A DNA stretch of 64,000 bases. It comes from JAWKRB01 sp041389885. GTDB lineage: Bacteria > Myxococcota_A > Polyangia > Polyangiales > Ga0077539. Of this stretch, positions 31,359 to 40,580 are shown piece by piece. The position numbers and the translations under genes were made by a program. The stretch is taken from positions 22,675 through 86,674 of the forward strand of contig JAWKRB010000033.1 in NCBI GenBank assembly GCA_041389885.1, read 5' to 3'. Under the pieces are notes generated by a model that saw nothing but the letters and a program-made list of their open reading frames with translations, was not told the origin of the DNA and did not search any database. Position 1 is the stretch's first letter. Each line of letters starts with the position of its first letter.

Positions 31359-34300
31359 ATGAAGCCTGCGTCCGAGAACTTCGGCTTTCTCGCCAACCAC
31401 TACGCGAAGCTTGAAGGCGTCGCCGCCAACGCCGAGCGCGACTGGTCCCGCGACCCCGTCGGGAGCCTCATTCGCCTCCGGCTCTTCACCGAGCTCCTCG
31501 CGCGGCAGTGCGCCGTCAAGCTCCGCATGTCCGTCACGACGCAGGAGAGCTTCAACGACGTCGTCTCTCTCCTCGAACGCGCGGGCATCCCCCGCGAGCC
31601 CTTCGACCTCATGCACGCCATCCGGCGCCGGGGCAACGAGGCCGCGCACCGCGCCTCGGGCACCGCCGACGAGGCCCTCGCCCTCCTGCGCGTCACCCAC
31701 CAGCTCGCCGTCTGGTACTTCCGAGCCTTTCACGACAGCGCCTTCAAGGCCCCCGCCTTCAAGACCCCCGAAGACCCCGGCGCCACCCTCCAGCGCCTCC
31801 AGGCCGAACTCGCCGCGGCGCAGAAGGCCGCCCGCGAGCAGCGCTCCGCCGCCGAGGGCGCCAAGGCCGAGGCCGAGGCCGCCCGCGTCGCCGCCGAGAC
31901 CGAGGCCATCGAGCGCCAGATCGCCGAAGAGCGCGCCGACAAAGAGGCCGCCGACCGCGCGCTCTGGGAGCAGATGGCCCAGGAGTACGAAGCCGCCGCG
32001 AAGAGCGCCCCCGCACCCTCCGAGCCCGTCGCCCCCGACCTCGCCGCGCTCCTCGACGGCTTTCTGCGCCAGGCCGCCGAGGCCGCGAAGAAGATCCGCG
32101 TCACCGAGGCCGACGTGCGCCGGGGCATCGACGAAGCCCTCCGTGACGCGGGGTGGGAGGCCGACTCGGTCGCCCTCACCTACGCCGCCGGCGCCCGCCC
32201 CGAGCACGGCGTCGACCGCGCCATCGCCGAGTGGCCCACCGCCGACGGCACCGCCGACTACGTGCTCTTTCTGGGACTGCGCCCGGTGGCGGTCCTCGAG
32301 GCCAAGCGCGGCGTCACCAGCGCCGTCGACGCGCTCACCCAGGCCGAGCGCTACAGCCGCGGGTACGTCGTGAAGGGCCACGAGGCCCCCGCGGGCGGAC
32401 CCTGGGCGGGCTTCAAGATCCCCCTGCTCTTCGCCACCAACGGGCGCCCCTACCTCAAGCAGATCGAGCACGCCTCGGGGGTGTGGTTTCGCGACGCGCG
32501 GAGCCCGACGAACAAGCCCCGCGCCCTGCACGGCTGGATGTCTCCCGAGGGGGTGAAAGCCCTCCTCGAGGTCGACGTCGACGGCGCCCACGCCGAGCTC
32601 AAGAAGAGCCCCGTCGAGGCCCTGCACCTCCGGGGGTACCAGAACGAGGCCATCCTCGCCGTCGAGGCCGCCCTCGCCGCCGGGCGCGACACCCTCCTTG
32701 TCGCCATGGCCACGGGCACGGGAAAGACCCGCACCGCCATCGGGCTGATCTATCGCCTCCTCGAGGCCGGGCGCTTTCGCCGCGTGCTCTTTCTCGTCGA
32801 CCGCAGCGCCCTCGGCGAGCAGACCGCCAACGTCATCAAGGACTACAAGGTCGCCAGCGAGAAGACCTTCGCGCAGATCTTCGGCTTCAAAGAGCTCTCC
32901 GACGCGTCCCCCGACCGCGACACCCGGCTCCACATCGCCACCGTGCAGGGGATGATGCGCCGCGTGCTCGACGACGAGGGCCCCGCGCTCCCCGTCGACA
33001 GCTACGACTGCATCGTCGTCGACGAGTGCCACCGGGGCTACACCCTCGACCGAGAGATGTCCGAGGTCGAGATGGGCTTTCGCGACCCCCGCGACTACGT
33101 CTCCCGCTACCGCAAGGTCATCGAGTACTTCGACGCCGTGAAGATCGGCCTCACCGCCACCCCCGCGCTGCACACCGCGGAGATCTTCGGCGCGCCGATC
33201 TACCAGTACACCTTCACCCGCGCGGTGCTCGACAAGGTGCTCGTCCCCCAGGAGCCGCCCATTCGCATCGTGACGGCCCTCGCCCGCGACGGGATCAAGT
33301 ACCGGGTCGGAGAGACGATCTCGGTCTACAACCGGCTGACCGGCGAGGTCGAGCTCTCGAACGCCCCCGATGAGCTCGACTTCGAGGTCGACGCGTTCAA
33401 CCGCTCGCTCAAGGTCCGGAGCTTCAACGAGGTGGTGTGCGCCCAGCTCGCCGAGGTCATCGACCCCCACCTCGACGACAAGACCCTGGTCTTTTGCGTC
33501 GACGACGCCCACGCCACCGAGGTCACCGCCCTGCTCAAAATCGCCTTCGACAAGCGCTGGAAGCGCGTCGACAACGACGCCGTGATGAAGATCACCGGCG
33601 CCGTCGACCGGCCCCTGGAGCAGATCCGGCGCTTCCGCAACGAGCGCCAGCCGAGCGTGGTGGTCACCGTCGACCTGCTCACCACGGGGATCGACGTGCC
33701 TCGCATCTGCAACGTGGTGTTCCTCCGGCGGGTGAAGAGCCGGATCCTCTACGAGCAGATGCTCGGACGCGCGACGCGGCTGTGCCCCGAGATCGAGAAG
33801 GAGTCGTTTCGCATCTACGACGCCGTCGGGCAGACCGAGCTCGTCGGCGACCTCACCGACATGAAGCCCTCGGTGGTGTCTCCGAAGTTCACCTTTCGGC
33901 AGCTCGCCCAGGAGCTGCTCACCACCCCCGACGCGCGGGCGCGGGAGGCCGTGCTCGCGCAGCTGCTCACCCGGCTCCGGCGCAAGCGCGCGGCGGTGGA
34001 GAAGTCCGTACCGCTGGAGTTCGAAGCCGCGGCGGGGATGTCCCCCGACGCGCTGCTGAGCTCGCTCACGACGAAGACCCCCGCCGAGGCCGCGGCGTGG
34101 CTGGTCGAGCACCCGAGCGCCGTGGGGCTCCTCGATCGCGTCAGCGGCGTCGACCCCGGCGTGGTCATCCACCACGGCGAGGACGCGCTCATCGAGGTGC
34201 GCCAGGACTTCGACGGAAAGACCCCGGCGGACTACCTCGAAGCTTTCGGCGCGTTCATTCAAGCGAACATGAACCGCATCCCCGGGCTCATGGTGGTGAA

Positions 34301-34727
34301 GACCGCCCCCAGGGACCTCACCCGCAAGCAGCTCCAGGAGCTCGCCGAGGCCCTCGCCCACGAGGGCTACTCCGAGATCAAGCTCCAGACCGCCTGGCGC
34401 CGCGCCACCAACGAAGACATCGCCGCGTCGATCATCGGGTACATCCGCCAGCGGGCCCTGGGCGAGCCCCTCGTGCCCTACGCCGAGCGCGTCGAGCGCG
34501 CCGTGAAGCGCGTGCGCAACAGCCGCGAGTGGACCCGCCCCCAGCGCATGTGGCTCGAACGCATCGGCAAGCAGATGGCCGTGACCACCGTCGTCGACCG
34601 CCCCGCCCTCGACGCCGAGCCCTTCAGCGACCACGGCGGCTTCGAGCACGTCAACGAGGTCTTCGACGGCGAGGCCGAAGAGGTCCTCCGGGCGCTGCGC
34701 GAGGCCGTCTGGATGGAGGTCGGGTGA
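31359..34727 (+). CDS. hsdR: Type I restriction enzyme, R subunit
   Basis: The motor and nuclease subunit of a type I restriction-modification complex, 1122 residues. In order: a helical N-terminal DUF4145-like region (to about 120), an Ala/Glu-rich coiled coil (about 140-215), the HSDR_N nuclease core with D300 in TADYVLF and E314/K316 in VLEAKRG, a superfamily 2 helicase with Walker A ATGTGKT (about 451-457) and Walker B DECHRG (about 555-560), helicase C motifs around LLTTGIDVPRI and QMLGRATRL, and a C-terminal EcoEI-type domain. The ATG at 31359 is the first start giving similarity. The hsdM gene follows after 175 bp containing a palindromic repeat. Confidence 0.95.
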   Translation: MKPASENFGFLANHYAKLEGVAANAERDWSRDPVGSLIRLRLFTELLARQCAVKLRMSVTTQESFNDVVSLLERAGIPREPFDLMHAIRRRGNEAAHRASGTADEALALLRVTHQLAVWYFRAFHDSAFKAPAFKTPEDPGATLQRLQAELAAAQKAAREQRSAAEGAKAEAEAARVAAETEAIERQIAEERADKEAADRALWEQMAQEYEAAAKSAPAPSEPVAPDLAALLDGFLRQAAEAAKKIRVTEADVRRGIDEALRDAGWEADSVALTYAAGARPEHGVDRAIAEWPTADGTADYVLFLGLRPVAVLEAKRGVTSAVDALTQAERYSRGYVVKGHEAPAGGPWAGFKIPLLFATNGRPYLKQIEHASGVWFRDARSPTNKPRALHGWMSPEGVKALLEVDVDGAHAELKKSPVEALHLRGYQNEAILAVEAALAAGRDTLLVAMATGTGKTRTAIGLIYRLLEAGRFRRVLFLVDRSALGEQTANVIKDYKVASEKTFAQIFGFKELSDASPDRDTRLHIATVQGMMRRVLDDEGPALPVDSYDCIVVDECHRGYTLDREMSEVEMGFRDPRDYVSRYRKVIEYFDAVKIGLTATPALHTAEIFGAPIYQYTFTRAVLDKVLVPQEPPIRIVTALARDGIKYRVGETISVYNRLTGEVELSNAPDELDFEVDAFNRSLKVRSFNEVVCAQLAEVIDPHLDDKTLVFCVDDAHATEVTALLKIAFDKRWKRVDNDAVMKITGAVDRPLEQIRRFRNERQPSVVVTVDLLTTGIDVPRICNVVFLRRVKSRILYEQMLGRATRLCPEIEKESFRIYDAVGQTELVGDLTDMKPSVVSPKFTFRQLAQELLTTPDARAREAVLAQLLTRLRRKRAAVEKSVPLEFEAAAGMSPDALLSSLTTKTPAEAAAWLVEHPSAVGLLDRVSGVDPGVVIHHGEDALIEVRQDFDGKTPADYLEAFGAFIQANMNRIPGLMVVKTAPRDLTRKQLQELAEALAHEGYSEIKLQTAWRRATNEDIAASIIGYIRQRALGEPLVPYAERVERAVKRVRNSREWTRPQRMWLERIGKQMAVTTVVDRPALDAEPFSDHGGFEHVNEVFDGEAEEVLRALREAVWMEVG

Positions 34728-34743
34728 GGGGACGGTCGACTCA

Positions 34744-34890
34744 CCTCACCCCGCGCGGCCCGCGGGGCCCGTGGGCGCCCCTCTCCCGAAGGGGAGAGGG
34801 GCACGAATGTTCTGTATTTCAAGAGAGTTACTGCCCCTCTCCCCTCGGGAGAGGGGACGCGCGCGCCCCGCGCATCGCGTGGGGTGAGGT
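34744..34890. repeat. Palindromic CCCTCTCCC-type repeat, copy A (hsdR-hsdM gap)
   Basis: Outer ends ACCTCACCCCGCGCG and CGTGGGGTGAGGT are inverted repeats. Inside are two hairpins, CCCCTCTCCCGAAGGGGAGA followed by GGGG (about 34779-34802) and its partner CCCCTCTCCCCTCGGGAGAG (about 34834-34856), separated by an AT-richer spacer. The same design recurs at 37680-37810. Repeats with this CCTCACCCC/CCCTCTCCC signature are common in many proteobacterial genomes. Confidence 0.85.
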
Positions 34891-34902
34891 CGGAGAGAAC
34901 CC

Positions 34903-36330
34903 ATGAGCAGCACCACGCACGACATCGTTCAGAAGCTCTGGGGCTTCTGCGACATCCTCCGCGACGACGGGATCACCTATCATCAGTACGTCACCGAGCT
35001 GACCTACCTGCTCTTTCTCAAGATGGCGAAAGAGACGAAGACCGAAGACCAGATCCCCGAGGGATTTCGCTGGGACGCGATCGTTGCCAAGAAGGGCCTC
35101 GGGCAGCTCACGCTCTACAAGAAGGCCCTCCTCGAGCTCAGCACCGAGGGCTCCCCCGCCGTGCAGGCGATCTACACCGACGCCCAGACCTCCCTGCGCG
35201 AGCCCAACAACCTCGCCAAGCTCGTGAGCCAGATCGACGAGCTCAACTGGTACCGCGCCCGCGAAGAGGGACTCGGCGACCTCTACGAAGGGCTGTTGGA
35301 GAAGAACGCGGGCGAGGTGAAGTCGGGCGCGGGGCAGTACTTCACGCCCCGTCCGCTCATCGACGCCATCGTGGCCCTCGTCGCCCCGGAGGCCGGCGAG
35401 GTGATTCAAGACCCCGCCGCGGGCACCGCGGGCTTTCTCATCGCCGCCGATCGCCACGTGAAGTCGAAGACCGAAGACCTCTTCTCCCTCACCGCGAAGG
35501 CGCGGGCGTGGCAGAAGCGCGAGGCCTACGTCGGGGTCGAGCTGGTCCCCGAGACCCGGCGCCTCGCCCTGATGAACCTCATGCTCCACGGCATCGACGG
35601 GACCGTGCACCTCGGCGACGCCCTCTCGTCCCTCGGGAGCGGGCTCGACAAGGCCGACGTGATCCTCACCAATCCCCCCTTCGGCACCAAGCGCGGGGGC
35701 GAGGCGCCGCGGCGCGACGACTTCTCGTACAAGACCTCGAACAAGCAGCTCGCCTTTCTTCAGCACGTCTACCGCGGGCTCAAGCCCGGCGGGCGGGCGG
35801 CGGTGGTCATTCCCGACAACGTGCTCTTTGAAGACGGCGTCGGGGTGCAGATCCGCCAGGACCTCATGGAGAAGACGCGGCTGCACACGATCCTGCGGCT
35901 CCCCACGGGGATCTTCTACGCCCAGGGCGTGAAGACCAACGTGCTCTTCTTCACCCGCGGAAAGACCGACAAGGCCAACACCGCCGAGACCTGGTTCTAC
36001 GACCTGCGCACGAACATGCCCTCCTTCGGCAAGCGCACGCCCTTCACCCGCGAGCACTTCGCCGAGTTCGAGGCGCTCTACGGGCGCGACCCCGGTGGCG
36101 CCGCCCCCCGCAAGGACCAGGGCGAGACCGGCCGCTGGCGCCGCTTCACCCGCGAGGAGATCCAGAAGCGCGGCGACAACCTCGATGTCTCCTGGCTCAA
36201 GGACGACAAGGCCAGCAGCGGCGGCGAGCTGGAGGAGCCCGAGGTGATCGCCGCGCAGATCGTGGAGCGCCTGGAGAGCGCGCTGGGGGAGATGAAGGGG
36301 CTGATGAGCGCGATGGAGGGGGAGGCGTGA
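34903..36330 (+). CDS. hsdM: Type I restriction-modification DNA methyltransferase, M subunit
   Basis: An N6-adenine methyltransferase of 475 residues that marks self DNA and, with HsdS, forms the core of the type I complex. An N-terminal helical HsdM_N region (MSSTTHDIVQKLWGFCDILR) precedes the methylase domain with the SAM-binding QDPAAGTAGF (D170 region), then the catalytic NPPFGTK (257-263). YFTPRPLIDAIV marks the start of the methylase fold. The ATG at 34903 has GGAGAGAACC just upstream. The TGA overlaps the hsdS ATG by 4 bp, so translation is coupled. Confidence 0.95.
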   Translation: MSSTTHDIVQKLWGFCDILRDDGITYHQYVTELTYLLFLKMAKETKTEDQIPEGFRWDAIVAKKGLGQLTLYKKALLELSTEGSPAVQAIYTDAQTSLREPNNLAKLVSQIDELNWYRAREEGLGDLYEGLLEKNAGEVKSGAGQYFTPRPLIDAIVALVAPEAGEVIQDPAAGTAGFLIAADRHVKSKTEDLFSLTAKARAWQKREAYVGVELVPETRRLALMNLMLHGIDGTVHLGDALSSLGSGLDKADVILTNPPFGTKRGGEAPRRDDFSYKTSNKQLAFLQHVYRGLKPGGRAAVVIPDNVLFEDGVGVQIRQDLMEKTRLHTILRLPTGIFYAQGVKTNVLFFTRGKTDKANTAETWFYDLRTNMPSFGKRTPFTREHFAEFEALYGRDPGGAAPRKDQGETGRWRRFTREEIQKRGDNLDVSWLKDDKASSGGELEEPEVIAAQIVERLESALGEMKGLMSAMEGEA

Positions 36331-37657
36331 GCGAGCTGCCGAAGGGGTGGTGGGGCGAAGTCCCCGCGACCCCCGAAGGACTGGGGTATCCTCGCTCAGA
36401 TTGCGAGACTCGAGAGCGGGCATACCAGCGCCTCCATCCGGTATTGACGGTGACATCCCATGGGTCGGCATCGAAAGACGCGCGAGTGAACACGGCGGCA
36501 CGATCGTCAGCACCGCCCAACGTCACCGAGTTGGGCATCGCACTCATCGGCTGAATCCTCCCTGCCGAGACCGTTTGCTTATCGCGCACCGCGTCTGTCG
36601 GCTACGTGATCGTGCCTTTACTGAGTGTCGACAAGCCAGACTTTTAAACTGGTCTGCTCACAACGTCGACCCACGTTCCTACAATACCTCCGTCGCGGAG
36701 GACGACATTCTTCATGAAGGCTGCACACACACGCCGATCATTTCGAGGCGGCAGAGCACTGGGTGTGCATCCCGCCGATCGCGAACCAGCGGGATCGTCG
36801 CGAAGCTCGACGACCTGCTCGCGCGCAGCCGTCGCGCGAAGGAGGAGCTCGCGGCGATCCCGGCGCTGCTGGAGCGCTATCGGCAATCGGTGCTGGCGGC
36901 GGCGTTTCGCGGGGATCTCACCGCGGACTGGCGGGCGGCGAGTGGTTTCGCATTCGATTGGCCAGAGGTAGAATTGGCTAGCGTCGCCAATGGATTCTCC
37001 TATGGCTCGGCGGCCAAGTCTGCCAAATCTGGTTCTATGCCGGTATTGCGAATGGGTAACATTCAAGATGGCAAGCTGGACTGGACAGACCTTGTCTACA
37101 CGTCTGATCCTGAAGAATGCGTCAAGTATCGACTCACAGACGGCGACCTGGTGTTCAACAGAACCAACAGCCCAGAACTCGTAGGAAAGAGCGCGGTCTA
37201 CCGAGGATCTCGCCCGGCAATCTACGCCGGTTACCTCATCCGCGTACAGTGCAGCCCAACGCTGATTCCAGAGTACGTCTGCCATCACATCAACAGCAGC
37301 CTTGGGCGATCCTGGCGCACAATGGTAAAGTCAGACGGTGTGAGTCAGTCGAACATCAACGCAAAGAAATTGGCGGCGTACTCATTCTTGCTTCCCCCTC
37401 TCCCCGAGCAACAAGAGATCGTCCGTCGCATCGACGCGGCCTTCGCGCGCATCGACGCGGTGCGCGAGTCGGTCGCGGCGCAGCTCGCGTCCCTTGAGGC
37501 GCTGGAGCGCGCCATTCTCACGCGCGCGTTTCGCGGCGAGCTCGTGCCCCAGGACCCGAACGACGAGCCCGCGTCCGTGCTCCTCGCGCGCATCCGAGCG
37601 GAGCGCGAGGCGGCGCCGGTGAAGTCTCGTCGCACGAAGCGCACGTCGCGGAGCTGA
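36327..37657 (+). pseudogene. hsdS: Type I specificity subunit, first recognition domain frame-disrupted
   Basis: The DNA-recognition subunit of the hsdRMS locus. It starts MSELPKGWW overlapping hsdM. Between about 36370 and 36800 the first target-recognition domain is spread over all three frames: DWGILAQIARLESGHTSASI, then DIPWVGIERRASEHGGTIVS, then NVTELGIALIG, an in-frame TGA at 36552, AETVCLSRTASVGYVIV, and NWSAHNVDPRSY with EDDILHEG. From about 36795 to the stop one frame is clean: the central conserved helices (VAKLDDLLARSRRAKEELAA), the second recognition domain (about 36960-37380, visibly AT-richer) and the C-terminal helices. Several breaks look like lost bases in GG or TTT runs. 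If real, specificity would be lost. Confidence 0.85.
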
Positions 37658-37679
37658 TCGGCGGTCGGGGAGCAGCGTC

Positions 37680-37810
37680 ACCTCACCCCCTCGCTCCCCC
37701 TCTCCCGAAGGGGAGAGGGGGTTGAAATACTTGAAATGAGTACAGATTTGCCCCTCTCCCCTTCGGGAGAGGGGAGGTGAGGAGCGACCAGAACGCGTGG
37801 GGTGAGGTAG
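37680..37810. repeat. Palindromic CCCTCTCCC-type repeat, copy B (after hsdS)
   Basis: Same plan as the copy at 34744-34890: outer inverted ends CACCTCACCCC and GGGGTGAGGT, and two hairpins (CCCCTCTCCCGAAGGGGAGA and CCCCTCTCCCCTTCGGGAGA, each closed by GGGG) around an AT-rich spacer containing TTGAAATACTTGAAATGAGT. It occupies the gap between hsdS and the next gene. Confidence 0.85.
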
Positions 37811-37835
37811 ACGCCTCCCCGCCTCTCCCCCTATT

Positions 37836-37873
37836 CTCTCCTGGGGAGCGAAGAATTGGGGCTCCCCGGAGAG
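37836..37873 (+). promoter_or_regulatory. Strong hairpin in the leader of the next gene
   Basis: CTCTCCTGGGGAGC (37836-37849) pairs with GCTCCCCGGAGAG (37861-37873): 13 pairs with a one-base bulge and an 11-nt loop, 15 bp before the ATG at 37889. No T-run follows, so it is more likely a leader structure than a terminator; the ribosome site GGA/GAGG lies within its 3' arm and could be occluded. Confidence 0.5.
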
Positions 37874-37888
37874 GAAAGCGACTGATTC

Positions 37889-38665
37889 ATGGCCAACGCA
37901 AAGACCACGAAGGCGCCCGCCGCGCTCCCGAGCCCGCCGCCGGCGACGGTGGAGGTGGGCGAAGAGACCCTCCTCGCGACCCGCGCCCGCGCCCTCGCGC
38001 TGCTCGCGGGCATTGGCAGCCACGAGGGGATTCGCCTCGCGCTGAGCGCGCGGGGCTACACCGAGACGGACCACGCCGCGGGGTGGGAGGCGCTGCACGC
38101 CGCGTCGGGCTACCGCGTGGGCGCGCCCTTTGGTTCTTCGTCTCCCGATGAGGTGGCCACGGCGCAGCGCGAGCTCGACGCCTGGGACGACGTGAACTTT
38201 CCCATCGCCGCGGCGGCGTTGAAGCACCGGCACCCCGAGGCCCACGCCGCGGTCTTCGCGGGCGAGCTCCGCGCGGGCGCCGGGGCCGAGAGCGTCGTGC
38301 GGGTGAGCCTCTTTCTCGACCGCCTCGACGCGCTCCAGAAGGTCGACGCGCCCGCCCTGCGCACCCTCGCCGCCCGCGGGATCTCCCCCGACGAGCGCGC
38401 CCGGCTCCGCGCCCTGGTGAAGTCGGCCACGACCTTTCGCGCCGTCGACACCGGCGAGCGCGACGCGGCGCAGACGCAGAAGCAGCGCACCCTCGCCGAC
38501 CGCGACGCCGCGCTCCGCGTCCTGCGCGCCTGGTACGAGGAGTGGTCGGTGGTCGCGCGGCAGGTGATCCGCCGCAAGGACTGGCTGATCTCTCTGGGCC
38601 TGGCGTCCCGCAAGAGCCCGAAGCGCCCTCCGACGCCGGACGCAGCCGCTCCGACGCCGGTCTGA
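37889..38665 (+). CDS. Hypothetical Ala-rich protein beside the R-M locus
   Basis: A soluble 258-residue protein, MANAKTTKAPAALPSPPPAT onward, with no signal peptide, membrane helix or motif that I recognise. It looks mostly helical, with segments such as LLATRARALALLAGIGSHEG and DRLDALQKVDAPALRTLAAR and a charged region around RDAALRVLRAWYEEWSVVAR, then a Lys/Pro-rich tail (KSPKRPPTPDAAAPTPV). The codons of the tail form the first two copies of the phased 9-bp motif array. It follows hsdS and a palindromic repeat on the same strand, so a role connected to restriction is possible only by position. The coding call rests on frame integrity and composition. Confidence 0.65.
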   Translation: MANAKTTKAPAALPSPPPATVEVGEETLLATRARALALLAGIGSHEGIRLALSARGYTETDHAAGWEALHAASGYRVGAPFGSSSPDEVATAQRELDAWDDVNFPIAAAALKHRHPEAHAAVFAGELRAGAGAESVVRVSLFLDRLDALQKVDAPALRTLAARGISPDERARLRALVKSATTFRAVDTGERDAAQTQKQRTLADRDAALRVLRAWYEEWSVVARQVIRRKDWLISLGLASRKSPKRPPTPDAAAPTPV

Positions 38666-38880
38666 CCCCCCTCCGACGCGTCGGCGAAGGCTTCCGACGC
38701 GCCGCGCACCCCCCTCCGACGCCGCGCCGAGCCGCTCCGACGCGCCGCGGAGGCCCGGTCGCCGCCGTCGCAGCGCGTGATTTCAGGGTCTTACGTGGGT
38801 CACGGGGGCGTCGCAGCGGCTCGCGGGGGCGTCGGAGCGGGAGAATTCCCGCGTCGGAGCCGCTCGCCGGGACGTCGGAA
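38628..38880. repeat. Phased array of CTCCGACGC motifs, direct then inverted, 21/22-bp spacing
   Basis: CTCCGACGC (one copy TTCCGACGC) begins at 38628, 38649, 38671, 38692, 38714 and 38735, so the spacing alternates 21 and 22 bp and the unit is effectively 43 bp. The reverse complement GCGTCGGAG or a one- or two-base variant follows at 38808, 38829, 38851 and 38872, again 21/22 bp apart, with another variant at 38765 on the same phase. Spacing of about two helical turns puts all motifs on one DNA face. Except for the first two copies, the array lies in the 360-bp gap 38666-39025, where I see no other gene. Confidence 0.8.
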
Positions 38881-39025
38881 GGCCTTTGGCGTCCCTCGCG
38901 CCGCGGAATATTTGGAGGCGCGGGCCGCGGGTGGCAAAGGGGTGCGGTCGAGACGGTGTTGTGCGACCTGAGCGACCGCTGGGGCGGCGCAGCGACGCCT
39001 CGCGCCGCTCGCTCCAGGGTGACCC

Positions 39026-40573
39026 ATGCGCGCAGACGACTACGACTACGACTGGCGCTCCGCAGATGACCTCGACGATGCGCTGTTGAGCGAGTGCGCC
39101 GCGCTGTTCTCGTCTCACTACGGGGTCTGGGGGGCGCGAGGTCCGCGGCCAGGCCAGGCGATCGCGCTCTCGCCGTCGAAGATTCGAGCGTTCGTTCCTT
39201 CGCCGGGCTGGGCCGTGCTGGCGCGCCGCGGCGGGGAGCTGGTCGGCTACGCCCTCGGCATTCGCAAGGAGATCGACGACTTCGGGACGATCGACTGGGT
39301 GACCCAGCTCGTCGTGCACACCGAGCATCGACACCGCGGCGTGGCCACGCAGCTCCTGTTCACGTTCTGGGGCTTCTCCGACCACGCCGCGTGGGGGCTC
39401 GTCACCACCAACCCCTACGCCGTGCGCGCGCTGGAGCGGATCACCCACCGGCGCTGCGACCTCGTGGTGATTCGCGAGCGCCTCGCGGAGATTCGCGCGG
39501 CGGGCGCGGGCATCGCCTACGCGGCGGACCGACGCATCGACGTCGACGCGTCCCGAAGCGTCATCGACACCGCGTTCTTCATCAGCCACGACAAGCTCCC
39601 CGACAAGCTGCGCGCGGCGAGGGCGTCGGCCCTCTGGAAGCTCGGAGAGATCCAAGAGGGCGAGGAGTGGCTCGCGTTCACCTTTCGCAGCCAGCCTCCC
39701 TCTCCCTACGAGCCCGAGGCGCTGAAGGCCCTGCTCGATCGCTCCGACCGCACGGCGCGCAACGCCTACGCGCGCATGGCGATGGGCGAGCGACACGTCT
39801 GGGCGAAGCATGGCCCGCACGAGATCGAGGTCGCCGCCGAGGCGCTGGCGCTCGCCGAGGGTAGCCGCGTGCTGGACCTGGGCTGCGGGCGAGGGCGGCA
39901 CGCGCGGCTGTTGGCGCAGCGCGGGTGCGAGGTCGTCGGGGTGGACTTCGTGGAGCCCTTCGTGGCGCAGGCCCGCAGCGCGCCGCCGACCGACGCGCGC
40001 GGGAGCGTGGACTTTCGCCACGCAGACGCCCGAACGCTCGACCTCGGCGAAGCGACCTTCGACGCGGCGCTGTGCCTGTACGACGTCATCGGCACCTTTC
40101 CAGACCAGGAGCACAACCAGGAGATCTTGAATTCCCTCGCCCGGCACCTGCGTCCTGGAGGTCGCGTGCTGGCGTCGGTGATGAACCTCGAGCTGACCCG
40201 CTCCATCGCCGCGAACCGCCTCGACGAGCGCACGGTGCTGTCCTTCGCGCTCCAGGCGCTGCCTCCGAGCCGCACGATGCAGCAGAGCGGCAACGTGTAC
40301 GACCCGAGGTACCTGCTGCTGGATCCCGCGGAGGGGCTTGTCTACCGCAAGGAGCAGTTCGACGACGACGGCAAGCCGCCGGGCGAGTACGTCGTCCGCG
40401 ATCGACGCTACACGCGGCAGCAGGTGCAGGAGATGTGCGAGCGCGCGGGTCTTCGCCTGCTGTGGTCGCGTCCTGTCGCGCTCGGCTCCTGGCGCGAGCC
40501 GCTTGAGGGGACCGACCTTCGCGCGAAGGAGATCCTGTTCCTGGCGGAGCGCGTGGCGCCTCCCCCGCCTTGA
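39026..40573 (+). CDS. GNAT acetyltransferase - SAM methyltransferase fusion
   Basis: A 515-residue cytoplasmic two-domain enzyme. Residues about 1-150 form a GNAT acetyltransferase (VGYALGIRKEIDDFGTIDWV then TQLVVHTEHRHRGVATQLL, with the acetyl-CoA loop HRHRGVAT). After a linker, residues about 250-510 form a class I SAM methyltransferase with motif I VLDLGCGRGRHARLLAQRG, VVGVDFVEPF, and motif IV-like FDAALCLYDVIGTFPDQEHN. The substrate is unknown; it may modify one small molecule or protein twice. The ATG at 39026 follows the phased motif array by about 145 bp, and the GIY-YIG-like gene follows after 7 bp, suggesting a two-gene operon. Confidence 0.85.
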   Translation: MRADDYDYDWRSADDLDDALLSECAALFSSHYGVWGARGPRPGQAIALSPSKIRAFVPSPGWAVLARRGGELVGYALGIRKEIDDFGTIDWVTQLVVHTEHRHRGVATQLLFTFWGFSDHAAWGLVTTNPYAVRALERITHRRCDLVVIRERLAEIRAAGAGIAYAADRRIDVDASRSVIDTAFFISHDKLPDKLRAARASALWKLGEIQEGEEWLAFTFRSQPPSPYEPEALKALLDRSDRTARNAYARMAMGERHVWAKHGPHEIEVAAEALALAEGSRVLDLGCGRGRHARLLAQRGCEVVGVDFVEPFVAQARSAPPTDARGSVDFRHADARTLDLGEATFDAALCLYDVIGTFPDQEHNQEILNSLARHLRPGGRVLASVMNLELTRSIAANRLDERTVLSFALQALPPSRTMQQSGNVYDPRYLLLDPAEGLVYRKEQFDDDGKPPGEYVVRDRRYTRQQVQEMCERAGLRLLWSRPVALGSWREPLEGTDLRAKEILFLAERVAPPPP

Positions 40574-40580
40574 CGACTTC

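Noticed and set aside
31137..34649. 1170-residue ORF antisense to hsdR
   Set aside because: hsdR has complete helicase and nuclease motifs; the antisense frame is open only through codon bias and is rich in Gly, Val, Leu and Asp without motifs.
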